Source: Fulvimonas soli (GTDB taxonomy: Bacteria; Pseudomonadota; Gammaproteobacteria; Xanthomonadales; Rhodanobacteraceae). Taken from it: 64,000 nt of DNA. Position numbers and translations under genes: made by a program. Below the pieces are notes generated by a model. The model worked only from the letters and a program-made list of their open reading frames with translations, did not search any database and had not been told where the DNA came from. The stretch covers positions 242,216 to 306,215 of the forward strand of contig NZ_QGHC01000005.1 in assembly GCF_003148905.1 (NCBI RefSeq), written 5' to 3'. This document shows, piece by piece, positions 30,125 to 38,920 of this stretch (within the stretch, counting starts at the first letter, position 1; every line of letters starts with the position of its first letter).

Positions 30125-30159
30125 TTGACGATCAAATGAGAATTATTATCATTTGATCG
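30125..30159 (+). promoter_or_regulatory. Fur-box promoter of hemP
   Basis: A perfect dyad CGATCAAATGA / TCATTTGATCG (30129-30139 and 30149-30159) around GAATTATTA. The core ATGAGAATTATTATCATTT matches the Fur consensus of alternating GATAAT/ATTATC hexamers. A -35-like TTGACG (30125-30130) and a -10-like TATCAT (30147-30152, 16-bp spacer) overlap the box, so iron-loaded Fur would block RNA polymerase directly. It is an AT-rich island in a GC-rich region. Confidence 0.85.
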
Positions 30160-30192
30160 CTGCCTACTCTTTCCGCCGCCGGAGTCACTGCC

Positions 30193-30402
30193 ATGTCGAC
30201 AAGCCTCGGTCTTACCCGCCCCCTTCTCGCGCTGGCCCGCCCCCGGCCGCAACCGCAGCCGGTCGCCGCCGTCCCGGCCGGCGTGCGGCGCATCTCCAGC
30301 CAGCAGTTGCTGGAGGGCTCCCGCGAGCTGGTCATCCAGCACCAGGGCGGCGAGTACCACCTGCGCCTGACCCGCAACGACAAGCTGATCCTCACCAAGT
30401 GA
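30193..30402 (+). CDS. hemP: Hemin uptake protein HemP
   Basis: A 69-residue protein whose C-terminal 40 residues are the HemP/HmuP domain: RRISSQQLLEGSRELVIQH, GGEYHLRLTRNDKLILTK. HemP proteins are needed for expression or function of heme receptors in several proteobacteria (family knowledge). The gene starts 34 bp after a strong Fur box. Unusually, no heme receptor gene follows in this window. Confidence 0.92.
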   Translation: MSTSLGLTRPLLALARPRPQPQPVAAVPAGVRRISSQQLLEGSRELVIQHQGGEYHLRLTRNDKLILTK

Positions 30403-30509
30403 TCCCGCGCCGCCGGTCCGGCGGCGCACGCGACCTTTCCCTTTCTCCCCCGGCCACCGCCAGCGCCGCGCGCGCCCAGCCAGGCCGTCTTCCGCGCAGG
30501 AGGTGCCCC

Positions 30510-31082
30510 GTGTTCGGCTGGCTCGCCGCTTTCGGCTTGTGCGACAGCGCGCGCTTCAACACGTCCGCCACGCCGTGGCTGCCCGCGACGCCGCGGCGGC
30601 TGGCCGAGTGGCTGCCGCAGCTCGGCGGCGTGCTCTACCTGCCGGGGCGGCAGGCGCCCTGCGACGGCCTGCCCGGCGCCGCCGGCATCCTGGTCGAGAG
30701 CGTGGAGCTGGCGCCGCTGCTGCGCGTGCGCGCGCTGCGCGGCTCGAGCGCGGTCACGCCCGAGGGGCCGCGCGAATGGATCGACGGCGCCGACGCGCAC
30801 GGCCGCGTGCAGATGCGCCTCTACCTGCTGCCGGACACCGACTACTGCGCCTGGGACGCCTGCCTCGGCGGGCCGGCCAGGACCTGCGGCGGCCCCGCCG
30901 CCCCGGCGGCCGAGCCCTTCCGCGCCGCCGGCGCGCGGCTGCTGCGCTTCACCCACCGCCGGCTCGGCGGCCTGGGCCTGATCGGCACCGCGGCGCCCGG
31001 CCTGTCCGGGCTGGGGCACCGCCTCGCCGCGGGCATCGCGCGGCAGGAGGCGGTGGCCCTGCAGGCGGCGCTGTCCGGCTGA
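30510..31082 (+). CDS. Unknown Cys-rich protein downstream of hemP
   Basis: A 190-residue protein starting with GTG, supported by GCAGGAGG seven bases upstream. No signal peptide or clear membrane helix. Six Cys lie in GLCDSARF, APCDGLPG and the cluster DYCAWDACLGGPARTC; His and Arg are abundant in the C-terminal third. I do not recognise the family. Its position 107 bp behind hemP, apparently on the same Fur-controlled transcript, suggests a link to iron or heme use. The Cys cluster might bind metal or heme, but that is inference. Confidence 0.65.
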   Translation: MFGWLAAFGLCDSARFNTSATPWLPATPRRLAEWLPQLGGVLYLPGRQAPCDGLPGAAGILVESVELAPLLRVRALRGSSAVTPEGPREWIDGADAHGRVQMRLYLLPDTDYCAWDACLGGPARTCGGPAAPAAEPFRAAGARLLRFTHRRLGGLGLIGTAAPGLSGLGHRLAAGIARQEAVALQAALSG

Positions 31083-31084
31083 GC

Positions 31085-31127
31085 TGTCCGCGGCTTGTCC
31101 GCCTGTCCGGCGGAGTGTCCGCGGACA
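31085..31127. promoter_or_regulatory. Enhancer-like TGTCC repeats (NtrC-type activator sites)
   Basis: TGTCC occurs at 31085, 31096, 31104 and 31116, and GGACA at 31123. The last two form the perfect 12-bp palindrome TGTCCGCGGACA (31116-31127). The array lies about 70-110 bp upstream of a sigma-54 promoter, the usual place for an activator of the type encoded at 48162. Confidence 0.65.
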
Positions 31128-31195
31128 GCGGACGCCGGCCGGCCGCGTCGCCGCAAACGTTTGATGCGCAAGGCTTTCCTTGCCGGCCGGGGCGC

Positions 31196-31210
31196 TGGCA
31201 CGGCGCTTGC
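31196..31210 (+). promoter_or_regulatory. Sigma-54 (-24/-12) promoter
   Basis: TGGCACGGCGCTTGC matches the sigma-54 consensus TGGCAC-N5-TTGC exactly, with the required GG-N10-GC spacing. It lies 49 bp before the adaptor ATG and downstream of the TGTCC array. Confidence 0.85.
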
Positions 31211-31258
31211 TGAAAGCTGCCTGTGGCCACCCGGCGCGTGGCCGTTAAGGACAGCCCG

Positions 31259-32530
31259 ATGATCCGCGACACCTCCGCGCAAGACCGCCTGGTCGAGGTC
31301 AAACCCAACCGCAAGCGACGCCTGCTGCTGATCGGCGGCGGCGTCGCCGCGCTGCTCGTGCTGGGCCTGCTGGCGCCCAGCGCGATGCGCCTGTTCTCCG
31401 CCGACGCCTCGGTGAGCAGCTCGCGGCTGGCCTTCGCCACCGTCGAGCGTGGCCCGTTCGTGCGCGACATCGCCGCCGAGGGCAAGGTGGTGGCGGCCAA
31501 CAGCCCCACGCTCTACGCCACCTACGGCGGCGCGGTGACGCTGAAGGTGCACGCCGGCGACAGCGTGAAGAAGGGCCAGGTGCTGGCGGTGATCGACAGC
31601 CCCGAGCTGACCAGCAAGCTGGCGCAGGAGCAGTCCAAGGCCGACGCCATGCAGGTGGACTACCTGCAGGCGCAGGTGGACGCGCGCAGCAAGCGCGGCG
31701 AGCTGGAGAAGGCCTACGACAACGCCCGCATCGACGAGAAGAGCGCCGAGACCAACCTGTCCCGCGAGCAGAAGGCGTTCGACGCCGGCGCCGGCACCGG
31801 CGTGGCGGTGGACCAGGCCAAGGACGCGCTGGAGAAGGCGCGCATCGCGCTGGCCCACGCCAAGGCCGACCTCGGCATGAACGAGGACAGCCTGCGCTTC
31901 AACGTGCAGTCCAAGAAGCTGGCGCACGACAACCAGATGCTGGTGGTGAAGGACCTGCAGCGCCAGGTCGACGACCTCGACGTGAAGTCGCCGGTGGACG
32001 GCCAGGTCGGCCAGCTGTTCGTCGCCGAGCGCGCCACCGTGGCCAAGGACGCGCAGCTGCTCAGCGTGATCGACCTCACCGCGCTGGAGGTGGAGATGAA
32101 GGTGCCGGAGAGCTTCGCGCGCGACCTCGGCATCGGCATGAGCGGCGAGATCACCGGCAACGGCAACACCTGGAAGGGCCTGGTCAGCGCGATCTCGCCC
32201 GAGGTGGTCAACGGCGAGGTGGCCGCGCGGCTGCGCTTCGAGGGCGCCACGCCCAGGCAGCTGCGGCAGAACCAGCGCCTGTCCGTGCGCATCCTGCTCG
32301 ACAAGCGCGACAACGTGCTGACCGTGCAGCGCGGCTCCTTCGTGGACGAGTCCGGCGGCAACTACGCCTACGTGGTGCACGACGGCATCGCCGAGAAGAA
32401 GCCGATCCGCGTGGGCGCCAGCAGCATCGACAAGGTGGAGATCCTCGACGGCCTGAAGGAAGGCGACCGCATCGTGATCTCCGGCACCGACAGCTTCAAG
32501 GACGCGGCGCGTGTCGCGATCAGCAACTGA
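31259..32530 (+). CDS. Periplasmic adaptor (MacA/HlyD-type membrane fusion protein)
   Basis: A 423-residue protein anchored in the inner membrane by residues about 24-46 (LLLIGGGVAALLVLGLLAP). The order after that is barrel-sandwich half (FVRDIAAEGKVVAA, AGDSVKKGQVLAVID), a long coiled-coil hairpin of about 115 residues (SKLAQEQSKADAMQ to KDLQRQVDDLD), the second lipoyl half (VKSPVDGQVGQL) and beta-barrel domains. It bridges the ABC permeases and the TolC-like protein. It is the first gene behind the sigma-54 promoter. No lipobox is present, unlike many RND adaptors. It ends SN-stop, with a palindrome element before the ATPase gene. Confidence 0.92.
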   Translation: MIRDTSAQDRLVEVKPNRKRRLLLIGGGVAALLVLGLLAPSAMRLFSADASVSSSRLAFATVERGPFVRDIAAEGKVVAANSPTLYATYGGAVTLKVHAGDSVKKGQVLAVIDSPELTSKLAQEQSKADAMQVDYLQAQVDARSKRGELEKAYDNARIDEKSAETNLSREQKAFDAGAGTGVAVDQAKDALEKARIALAHAKADLGMNEDSLRFNVQSKKLAHDNQMLVVKDLQRQVDDLDVKSPVDGQVGQLFVAERATVAKDAQLLSVIDLTALEVEMKVPESFARDLGIGMSGEITGNGNTWKGLVSAISPEVVNGEVAARLRFEGATPRQLRQNQRLSVRILLDKRDNVLTVQRGSFVDESGGNYAYVVHDGIAEKKPIRVGASSIDKVEILDGLKEGDRIVISGTDSFKDAARVAISN

Positions 32531-32537
32531 GCTTTTG

Positions 32538-32658
32538 CCTTCTCCCTCTCGGGAGAAGGTGCCCGCAGGGCGGATGAGGGTGCGGGCGGAGCGGAGGTTC
32601 CCGGGACCTGCGCGAGCGCCGAACCCTCACCCCGACCCCTCTCCCGGCGGGAGAGGGG
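32538..32658. repeat. Composite palindrome element between adaptor and ATPase genes
   Basis: Opens with CCTTCTCCCTCTCGGGAGAA and closes with CCCCTCTCCCGGCGGGAGAG, with GGATGAGGGTGCGGGCGG and CCCTCACCCCGACC between. It is the reverse-complement layout of the element at 20363-20475. Confidence 0.8.
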
Positions 32659-32695
32659 CTCAAGCGAACGATCCACCACCGAGGAAAACGACCCC

Positions 32696-33418
32696 ATGCT
32701 CAAGATGACCCACCTGTCCAAGGTCTACCGCACCGAAGTGGTGGAGACCTACGCGCTGCGCGACTTCAACATCGACGTGAAGGAGGGCGAGTTCGTCGCC
32801 GTCACCGGGCCGTCCGGCTCGGGCAAGACCACCTTCCTCACCATCGCGGGCCTGCTGGAGACCTTCACCGGCGGCACCTACCACCTGGACGGCGTGGACG
32901 TCAGCCACCTGGACGACAACGCCCGTTCGAAGATCCGCAACGAGAAGATCGGCTTCATCTTCCAGGCCTTCAACCTGATCCCCGACCTCAACGTGTACGA
33001 CAACGTGGAGGTGCCGCTGCGCTACCGCGGCATGAAGGCGGCCGAGCGCAAGGAGCGCATCATGCAGTCGCTGGAGCGCGTGGGCCTGGCCTCGCGCTTC
33101 AAGCACTACCCGGCGGAGCTCTCCGGCGGCCAGCAGCAGCGCGTGGCGATCGCCCGCGCGCTGGCCGGCAGCCCGCGCCTGCTGCTCGCCGACGAGCCCA
33201 CCGGCAACCTCGACACGCAGATGGCGCGCGGCGTGATGGAGCTGCTGGAGGAGATCCACCGCGACGGCGCCACCATCGTGATGGTGACGCACGACCCGGA
33301 GCTGGCCGCGCGCGCGCAGCGCAACGTGCACATCATCGACGGCCAGGTGGTGGACCTCGCCGAGGACCCGCGCTTCCACGCCGCGGTGCGCGCCGCCAGC
33401 GCCTCGCAGAACGCCTGA
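32696..33418 (+). CDS. ABC transporter ATPase (LolD/MacB-like)
   Basis: The only ATPase gene in the 20-kb export locus, 240 residues. Walker A is GPSGSGKTT, the Q-loop is FIFQAFNLIPDLNVYDNVEVPL (the LolD/MacB-type IFQxFNLIP), the signature is LSGGQQQRVAIARAL, Walker B is LLLADEPTGNLD and the H-loop is VMVTHDPE. It presumably energises all five permease pairs downstream in turn. It lies between adaptor and TolC genes, with 47 bp to the latter. Confidence 0.94.
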   Translation: MLKMTHLSKVYRTEVVETYALRDFNIDVKEGEFVAVTGPSGSGKTTFLTIAGLLETFTGGTYHLDGVDVSHLDDNARSKIRNEKIGFIFQAFNLIPDLNVYDNVEVPLRYRGMKAAERKERIMQSLERVGLASRFKHYPAELSGGQQQRVAIARALAGSPRLLLADEPTGNLDTQMARGVMELLEEIHRDGATIVMVTHDPELAARAQRNVHIIDGQVVDLAEDPRFHAAVRAASASQNA

Positions 33419-33465
33419 GGGAGCGCCCCGTGCCCGTCGCCACCCGCCGCCCGCGAGGCCGATCC

Positions 33466-34806
33466 ATGCGCCTGAGACTGCTGCCGCTGACGCTGCTCGC
33501 CCTGCTGCCGCTGGCCGGCCACGGCGAGGACCTGATGGACGCCTACCGCGACGCCGTCGCCAACGACCCGGTGCTGGCCACCGCCGACGCCGCGCGGCTG
33601 GTGGTGGCCGAGGGCGTGCCGCAGGCGCGCGCGGCGCTGCTGCCGCAGCTGTCCGCCGGACTCAGCCTGGAGCAGCTGCACGGCGGCGGCGGGGCGACCA
33701 CGGACGCCAACGGCAACATCGTCACCGCCGGCGCCAGCGGCCACACGCGCAGCCGCAGCCTCAACGGCGAGCTGGTGCAGCCGATCCTGGACCTGTCCAG
33801 CATCGCCAGCCTGCGCGCCGCGCAGTCGCAGCGCGACGCGCAGGAGGAGACCTACCGCGCCGCGCTGCAGAACCTCTACGTGCGCGTGGCCAACGCCTAC
33901 TTCGGCGTGCTGGTGGCCGAGGACAACCTGGCCGTGTACCAGTCCTACGAGGACGCCTACAAGCAGGAGTTCCAGCAGTCCAGCGAGCGCTTCAAGAACG
34001 GGCTGGTCACCGCGGCGGACGTGAGCCAGTCGCAGGCCTACTACCTGTACATCAAGTCGCAGCGGATCGGCGCGCAGGACCAGCTCAAGGACGCCCGCCG
34101 CGCGCTGGAGCAGATCACCGGCAAGCCGGTCGGCTCCCTGAAGAGGCTGCGCGAGGACCTGCCGATGCAGCCGCCCGAGCCGGCCGACCCGAAGGCCTGG
34201 GTGGGCGCGGCGATGCAGACCAACCCGGCCATCCTCGCCGCGCGCCACGCGGTGGACGCGGACGAGCACCGCATCAACGCAGCGCGCGCGAACCACCTGC
34301 CCACGATCAACGCCAACGTCGGCTACAGCAAGTACGGCAGCTGGTCCAACGTCGAGCGCGGTGCCGCCGGCTACGGGCCGGGCACCACCACGGTGGGCCT
34401 GACCCTGAGCGTGCCGCTGTTCAGCGGCGGGCTGACCCAGTCGCAGGTGCGCCAGGCGATCCACCAGCGCGACGAGGACGCGGGGCTGCTGGAGACCCAG
34501 CGCCGCCAGGCCGCGCGCGACGCCAGCAACTACTACAACCTGGTGCTGGACGGCATCGAGCAGGTGCAGAGCGCGCGCGACTCGGTGCAGGCGGCCAAGA
34601 AGTCGGTGACCTCGATGCGCGCCGGCTACGAGATCGGCACGCAGAGCCTGACCAACGTGGTGGTGGCGATCGAGACGCTGGCCAACGTGCAGACCGAATA
34701 CAGCTACGTGCGCCACCAGTTCATCCTCAACAAGCTGCTGCTCAAGCAGGCCGCCGGCACGATCGACGTGCACGACCTGGAGGACGTCAACCGCCTGCTC
34801 GAATGA
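33466..34806 (+). CDS. TolC-family outer-membrane efflux protein
   Basis: A 446-residue outer-membrane channel with a signal peptide MRLRLLPLTLLALLPLAGHG. Two OEP repeats of about 200 residues follow: the first from EDLMDAYRDAVANDPVLATA (the classic TolC opening), the second from NPAILAARHAVDADEHRINAA with LPTINANVGYSKYGSW and LTLSVPLFSGGLTQSQVRQA. Coiled-coil Ala/Gln-rich helices are visible. The start at 33466 gives a clean signal peptide; a GTG at 33430 with a good ribosome site would add 12 residues. It provides the exit duct for the adaptor-permease complex. Confidence 0.93.
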   Translation: MRLRLLPLTLLALLPLAGHGEDLMDAYRDAVANDPVLATADAARLVVAEGVPQARAALLPQLSAGLSLEQLHGGGGATTDANGNIVTAGASGHTRSRSLNGELVQPILDLSSIASLRAAQSQRDAQEETYRAALQNLYVRVANAYFGVLVAEDNLAVYQSYEDAYKQEFQQSSERFKNGLVTAADVSQSQAYYLYIKSQRIGAQDQLKDARRALEQITGKPVGSLKRLREDLPMQPPEPADPKAWVGAAMQTNPAILAARHAVDADEHRINAARANHLPTINANVGYSKYGSWSNVERGAAGYGPGTTTVGLTLSVPLFSGGLTQSQVRQAIHQRDEDAGLLETQRRQAARDASNYYNLVLDGIEQVQSARDSVQAAKKSVTSMRAGYEIGTQSLTNVVVAIETLANVQTEYSYVRHQFILNKLLLKQAAGTIDVHDLEDVNRLLE

Positions 34807-34853
34807 GCGGCGCGGCGCGACGACGGCACCCCGGACCCACCAGAGAACCCCCC

Positions 34854-36179
34854 ATGCTTGCCTACTACCTCCGGCTCGGCCTGCGCAGCCTGCGCCGCAA
34901 CCCGGTGCTGACCGCCCTGATGGTGATGGCGATCGGCTTCGGCGTGGGCGCGTCGATGACCACCTACTCGGTGTTCCGCGCGGTGTCGGGCGACCCGATC
35001 CCGTGGAAGTCGTCGAAGCTGTTCGTGCCGCAGATCGACGTTTGGGGCCCGAAGTCGCGCCGCGGCGGCGACAGCCGCAACGAGCCGACCGACGCGATGG
35101 ACTACGCCGACGCGGTGGCGCTGATGCGCGCGCACCGCGCGACGCGGCAGTCGGCGCTGTACCAGGTGTCGCCCTCGGTGGTGCCCGCGCAGGCCGGCCA
35201 GCACCCGATCAACGTCGGCGGCCACGCGGTGTTCGGCGAGTTCTTCCCGATGGTGGACGCGCCGTTCCGCTACGGCAGCGGCTGGAGCGCCGAGGACGAC
35301 GAGCGCCGCGCGCAGGTGGTGGTGATCAGCGGCAAGCTCAACGAGAAGGTGTTCGGCGGCGCCAACAGCGTGGGGCGGACGCTGGACGTCGAGGGACGGC
35401 CCTACCGCGTGGTCGGCGTGCTGGAGCCGTGGAACCCGCAGCCGCGCTTCTACGACGTGGTCAACAGCGGCGGCTTCAGCACCGGCACCGACGACGTGTT
35501 CCTGCCGTTCAACACCGCGATCGACGCGGGCATGCCCAACGACGGCAACACCAACTGCAGCGAGACGCCCAAGGAGTCCGGCTTCGTCGGCCTGCAGCAT
35601 TCCAGCTGCGTGTGGCTGGCCTTCATGGCCGAGCTGGACGACGCGGCGCAGGTCGCCGCGTACCGCCGGTTCCTGGACGGCTACGCGCGCGAACAGCAGC
35701 AGGCCGGGCGCTTCGCCTGGCCGCCGAACAACCGCCTGCGCAGCGTGCCGGAGTTCCTCGACTTCGAGCAGGTGGTGCCGAGCGACACCAAGATCTCGCT
35801 GCTGGTCGCGCTGGGCCTGCTGGTCGTGTGCCTGGTCAACACCGCCGGCCTGCTGCTGGCCAAGTTCCTGCGCCGCGCGCCGGAGATCGGCGTGCGCCGC
35901 GCGCTGGGCGCCTCGCGGCGCGAGATCTACACGCAGTTCCTCAGCGAGGCCTCGATGGTGGGCCTGGCCGGCGGCCTGCTCGGCCTGCTGCTCACCGGCG
36001 CGGGCGTGGCCGGCGTGGGCTGGGTGCTGCCGGAGGACATCGCCGCGCTGGCGCGGCTGGACGTGCCGCTGCTGCTGCTGACCCTGCTGCTGGCGGTGGT
36101 CGCCGCGGTGCTGGCCGGCCTGTATCCCACCTTCCGCGCCGCGCGGGTGCAGCCGGCCTGGCAGCTCAAGAGCAACTGA
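34854..36179 (+). CDS. FtsX/MacB-type permease A1 (pair 1)
   Basis: First A-type half-permease, 441 residues. TM1 lies at about residues 18-42 (VLTALMVMAIGFGVGASMTT) behind the amphipathic YYLRLGLRSLRRNP. Then comes a roughly 230-residue periplasmic domain with FGEFFPMVDAPFRYGSGW, VFGGANSVGRTLDVEG and a Cys235/Cys252 pair ending in CVW, and three C-terminal helices with the FtsX block EIGVRRALGASRREIYTQFL. It ends PAWQLKSN. No ATPase domain, so it depends on the shared ATPase. B1 follows after 11 bp. Pair 1 resembles pair 2 most closely. Confidence 0.9.
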   Translation: MLAYYLRLGLRSLRRNPVLTALMVMAIGFGVGASMTTYSVFRAVSGDPIPWKSSKLFVPQIDVWGPKSRRGGDSRNEPTDAMDYADAVALMRAHRATRQSALYQVSPSVVPAQAGQHPINVGGHAVFGEFFPMVDAPFRYGSGWSAEDDERRAQVVVISGKLNEKVFGGANSVGRTLDVEGRPYRVVGVLEPWNPQPRFYDVVNSGGFSTGTDDVFLPFNTAIDAGMPNDGNTNCSETPKESGFVGLQHSSCVWLAFMAELDDAAQVAAYRRFLDGYAREQQQAGRFAWPPNNRLRSVPEFLDFEQVVPSDTKISLLVALGLLVVCLVNTAGLLLAKFLRRAPEIGVRRALGASRREIYTQFLSEASMVGLAGGLLGLLLTGAGVAGVGWVLPEDIAALARLDVPLLLLTLLLAVVAAVLAGLYPTFRAARVQPAWQLKSN

Positions 36180-36190
36180 GGAGCGTCGAC

Positions 36191-37447
36191 ATGAGCGTGC
36201 ATCCCATCATCGCGGCGCTGCGCAAGCACAAGGCGGGCACGATCCTGATCGCCGCGCAGATCGCCCTGACCCTGGCGATCGTGTGCAACGCGGTGTTCAT
36301 CATCGGCCAGCGCATCGAGCGCGTGCACCGGCCCACCGGCATCGAGGAGAACGACCTGTTCCTGATCCAGCAGCAGTGGGTGGGCGCGCCCAGCGGCGAC
36401 GACCCGGCCGGCGCGGAGAAGCTCGACGCCAAGCTGCGCGAGGATCTGGCCGCGCTGGCCGCGCTGCCGGACGTGGCCGCGGTGACGCCGATCAACTCGC
36501 TGCCGCTGCTCAATTCCTCCTGGAACGGCGCGGTCGCGCTGAAGCCCGGGCACGGCGACTTCGACGGCAAGGCGCGCACCACGTACTACTTCGCCGACGA
36601 GCGGCTGATGGCCACGCTGGGCCTGAAGCTGGTGGCCGGCCGCGCCTTCGACGCCGGCGACGTGCAGCACCGCGCCTTCCGCGACCAGAGCGTGGCCCCC
36701 GTGGCGATGCTGACCAAGGCGCTGGCCGACAAGCTGTTCCCCGACGGCCAGGCGGTCGGCAAGGTCGTCTACTTCGACGGCGGCAGCACGCCGAGCACGA
36801 TCGTGGGCGTGGTGGAGCGGCTGCAGGTGCCGGGCACCGGCAGCTGGACCAACAGCTTCACCTGGTACTCGTCGATCCAGCCGGTGCGCCTGAACGCCAA
36901 CTTCTCGCGCTACGCGGTGCGCGCCAAGCCGGGGCGGCTGGCCGCGGCCATGCGGGCGGCGGTGCCGGCGCTGTACAAGGTCGACCCCATGCGCGTGATC
37001 GACGACAAGGACGGCGTGCGCTCCTTCGCCGAGATCCGCCAGAGCGCCTACCGCGCCGACGTGGGCATGGCGGCGCTGATGGGCGCGATCTGCCTGGTCC
37101 TGATCGCGGTCACCGCGGCGGGCATCGTCGGCCTGACCAGCTTCTGGGTCGGCCAGCGGCGCAAGCAGATCGGCGTGCGCCGCGCGCTGGGCGCGCGCAA
37201 GGTGGACATCCTGCGCTACTTCCAGGCCGAGAACCTGCTGATCGCCGGCGCCGGCACGGTGCTCGGCATCGCCCTGGCCATCGGCCTCAACCTGCTGCTG
37301 ATGAAGTACTTCGAGATGGAGCACCTGCCGGTGCCCTACGTGCTGGCCGGCGTGGCGGTGGTGCTGGCGCTGGGCCAGGCCGCGGTGTACGGCCCGGCGC
37401 GGCGCGCCTCCAACGTGCCGCCGGTGGAGGCGACGCGGTCGGTGTGA
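36191..37447 (+). CDS. FtsX/MacB-type permease B1 (pair 1)
   Basis: B-type half-permease, 418 residues. It starts MSVHPIIAALRKHKAG with TM1 at about 20-40 (TILIAAQIALTLAIVCNAVF). A periplasmic domain of about 250 residues follows, then three helices carrying IVGLTSFWVGQRRKQIGVRRALGARKVDIL, and the characteristic tail VPPVEATRSV. B-type proteins lack the Cys pair of the A type and have the FtsX motif nearer the C-terminus. The 11-bp spacing to A1 and the strict A-then-B alternation argue for a heterodimer. Confidence 0.9.
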   Translation: MSVHPIIAALRKHKAGTILIAAQIALTLAIVCNAVFIIGQRIERVHRPTGIEENDLFLIQQQWVGAPSGDDPAGAEKLDAKLREDLAALAALPDVAAVTPINSLPLLNSSWNGAVALKPGHGDFDGKARTTYYFADERLMATLGLKLVAGRAFDAGDVQHRAFRDQSVAPVAMLTKALADKLFPDGQAVGKVVYFDGGSTPSTIVGVVERLQVPGTGSWTNSFTWYSSIQPVRLNANFSRYAVRAKPGRLAAAMRAAVPALYKVDPMRVIDDKDGVRSFAEIRQSAYRADVGMAALMGAICLVLIAVTAAGIVGLTSFWVGQRRKQIGVRRALGARKVDILRYFQAENLLIAGAGTVLGIALAIGLNLLLMKYFEMEHLPVPYVLAGVAVVLALGQAAVYGPARRASNVPPVEATRSV

Positions 37448-37454
37448 CGGCGGT

Positions 37455-37563
37455 GCCGTCTCCCTCCGGGAGAAGGCGCCGCGCAGCGGCGGATGAGGGT
37501 ACGGGCGCAGCACCGCGCTTCGTCCGACCCTCACCCCCGGCCCCTCTCCCGGCGGGAGAGAGG
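37455..37563. repeat. Composite palindrome element between pair 1 and pair 2
   Basis: GCCGTCTCCCTCCGGGAGAA opens it and CCCCTCTCCCGGCGGGAGAG closes it, with GATGAGGGTACGGGCG in between. It fills almost the whole gap between B1 and A2. Confidence 0.8.
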
Positions 37564-37597
37564 AGCAGCAAGGCAAGTTTGGGACAGAGGAACGACG

Positions 37598-38908
37598 ATG
37601 CTCGGCTACTACTTCCGCCTCGGCCTGCGCAGCCTGCGCCGCAACCCGGCGCTGACCGCGCTGATGGTGATGGCGATCGGCTTCGGCGTGGCCGCCTCGA
37701 TGATCACCTACGCGGTGTTCCGCGCGGTATCCGGCAACCCGATCCCGGAGAAGTCGGAGCGGCTGTTTACGCCGCAGATCGACAGCTGGGGGCCGCAGCA
37801 CAACATCCACGGCGAGCCGCCCTATGCGCTGAACTACGTCGACGCCATGGCGCTGATGCGGGCGCACCAAGCCACGCGCCAGACCCTGCTGTACCCGGTG
37901 TGGCTGTCGGTGTCGCCGGAGGGAAGCCGCGGCCTGCCGGTGGGCGCCAACGGCTATGCGGTGTACGGCGATTTCTTCCCGATGTTCGACGTGCCGTTCC
38001 TGTACGGCGGCCGCTGGAGCGCGGACGACGACCAGCGGCATGCGGCGGCGGTCGTGCTGGGCGAGGAGTTCAACCAGCGCCTGTTCGGCGGCGCCAACAG
38101 CGTGGGACGCGAGATCGTGCTCGGCGGCCACGCCTTCCGCATCGTCGGCGTGACCCGGCACTGGAACCCCCGGCCGCGCTTCTTCGCGCTGTGGGGCTCC
38201 GGCGGCTTTGCCGAGCCGACCGACTTCTACCTGCCGTTCACCCGCGCGATCGACCTGAAGCTGGACACCGCGGGCAACAACAGCTGCCGCGGCCAGCCCG
38301 ATTTCAGCGGCTGGGACGGCTGGCTGCAGAGCACGTGCGTGTGGATCACGCCGTGGGTGGAACTGGACGGCGACGCGCAGGCCGCGCATTACCGCCGCTT
38401 CCTGGAAGGCTACGCCGCGGACCAGCGGCGCGCCGGGCGCTTCGCCTGGGCGCCCAACGTGCGCCTGCGCAACGTCGTGCAGTGGCTGGACTACCAGCAG
38501 GTGGTGCCGCCGGAGAGCCGCATCGCCCTGGTCGTGGCGCTCGGCTTCTTCGTGATCTGCCTGGTCAACACCATCGGGCTGCTGCTGGCCAAGTTCATGC
38601 GCCGCGCGGGGGAGATCGGCGTGCGCCGCGCGCTGGGCGCGCCGCGCCGGCAGATCTATGCGCAGTACCTGCTGGAGGCGGCCTCGGTGGGGCTGGCCGG
38701 CGGCGTGCTGGGCCTGCTGCTCACCGCGGCGGGCATGTCCGGCGTGGGCCTCCTGTTCGAGCCGCAGATCGCGCGCCTGGCACGGCTGGATTTCTCGCTG
38801 GTGGGGCTGTGCCTGCTGGCGGCCGTGCTCGCCACGCTGGCGGCGGCGTTCTATCCCGCCTGGCGCGCCGCGCAGGTGCAGCCGGCCTGGCAGCTCAAGT
38901 CGCACTGA
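37598..38908 (+). CDS. FtsX/MacB-type permease A2 (pair 2)
   Basis: A-type half-permease, 436 residues, a close paralogue of A1: YYFRLGLRSLRRNPALTALM, FRAVSGNPIPEKSERLFTPQ, YGDFFPMFDVPFLYGGRWS, LFGGANSVGREIVL, the Cys230/Cys247 pair with CVW, and EIGVRRALGAPRRQIYAQYL near the C-terminus, ending PAWQLKSH. The 5' leader AAGTTTGGGACAGAGGAACG before the ATG recurs, slightly changed, before A3 and A5. B2 starts 12 bp after the stop. Confidence 0.9.
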   Translation: MLGYYFRLGLRSLRRNPALTALMVMAIGFGVAASMITYAVFRAVSGNPIPEKSERLFTPQIDSWGPQHNIHGEPPYALNYVDAMALMRAHQATRQTLLYPVWLSVSPEGSRGLPVGANGYAVYGDFFPMFDVPFLYGGRWSADDDQRHAAAVVLGEEFNQRLFGGANSVGREIVLGGHAFRIVGVTRHWNPRPRFFALWGSGGFAEPTDFYLPFTRAIDLKLDTAGNNSCRGQPDFSGWDGWLQSTCVWITPWVELDGDAQAAHYRRFLEGYAADQRRAGRFAWAPNVRLRNVVQWLDYQQVVPPESRIALVVALGFFVICLVNTIGLLLAKFMRRAGEIGVRRALGAPRRQIYAQYLLEAASVGLAGGVLGLLLTAAGMSGVGLLFEPQIARLARLDFSLVGLCLLAAVLATLAAAFYPAWRAAQVQPAWQLKSH

Positions 38909-38920
38909 GGCGGAGGGAAC

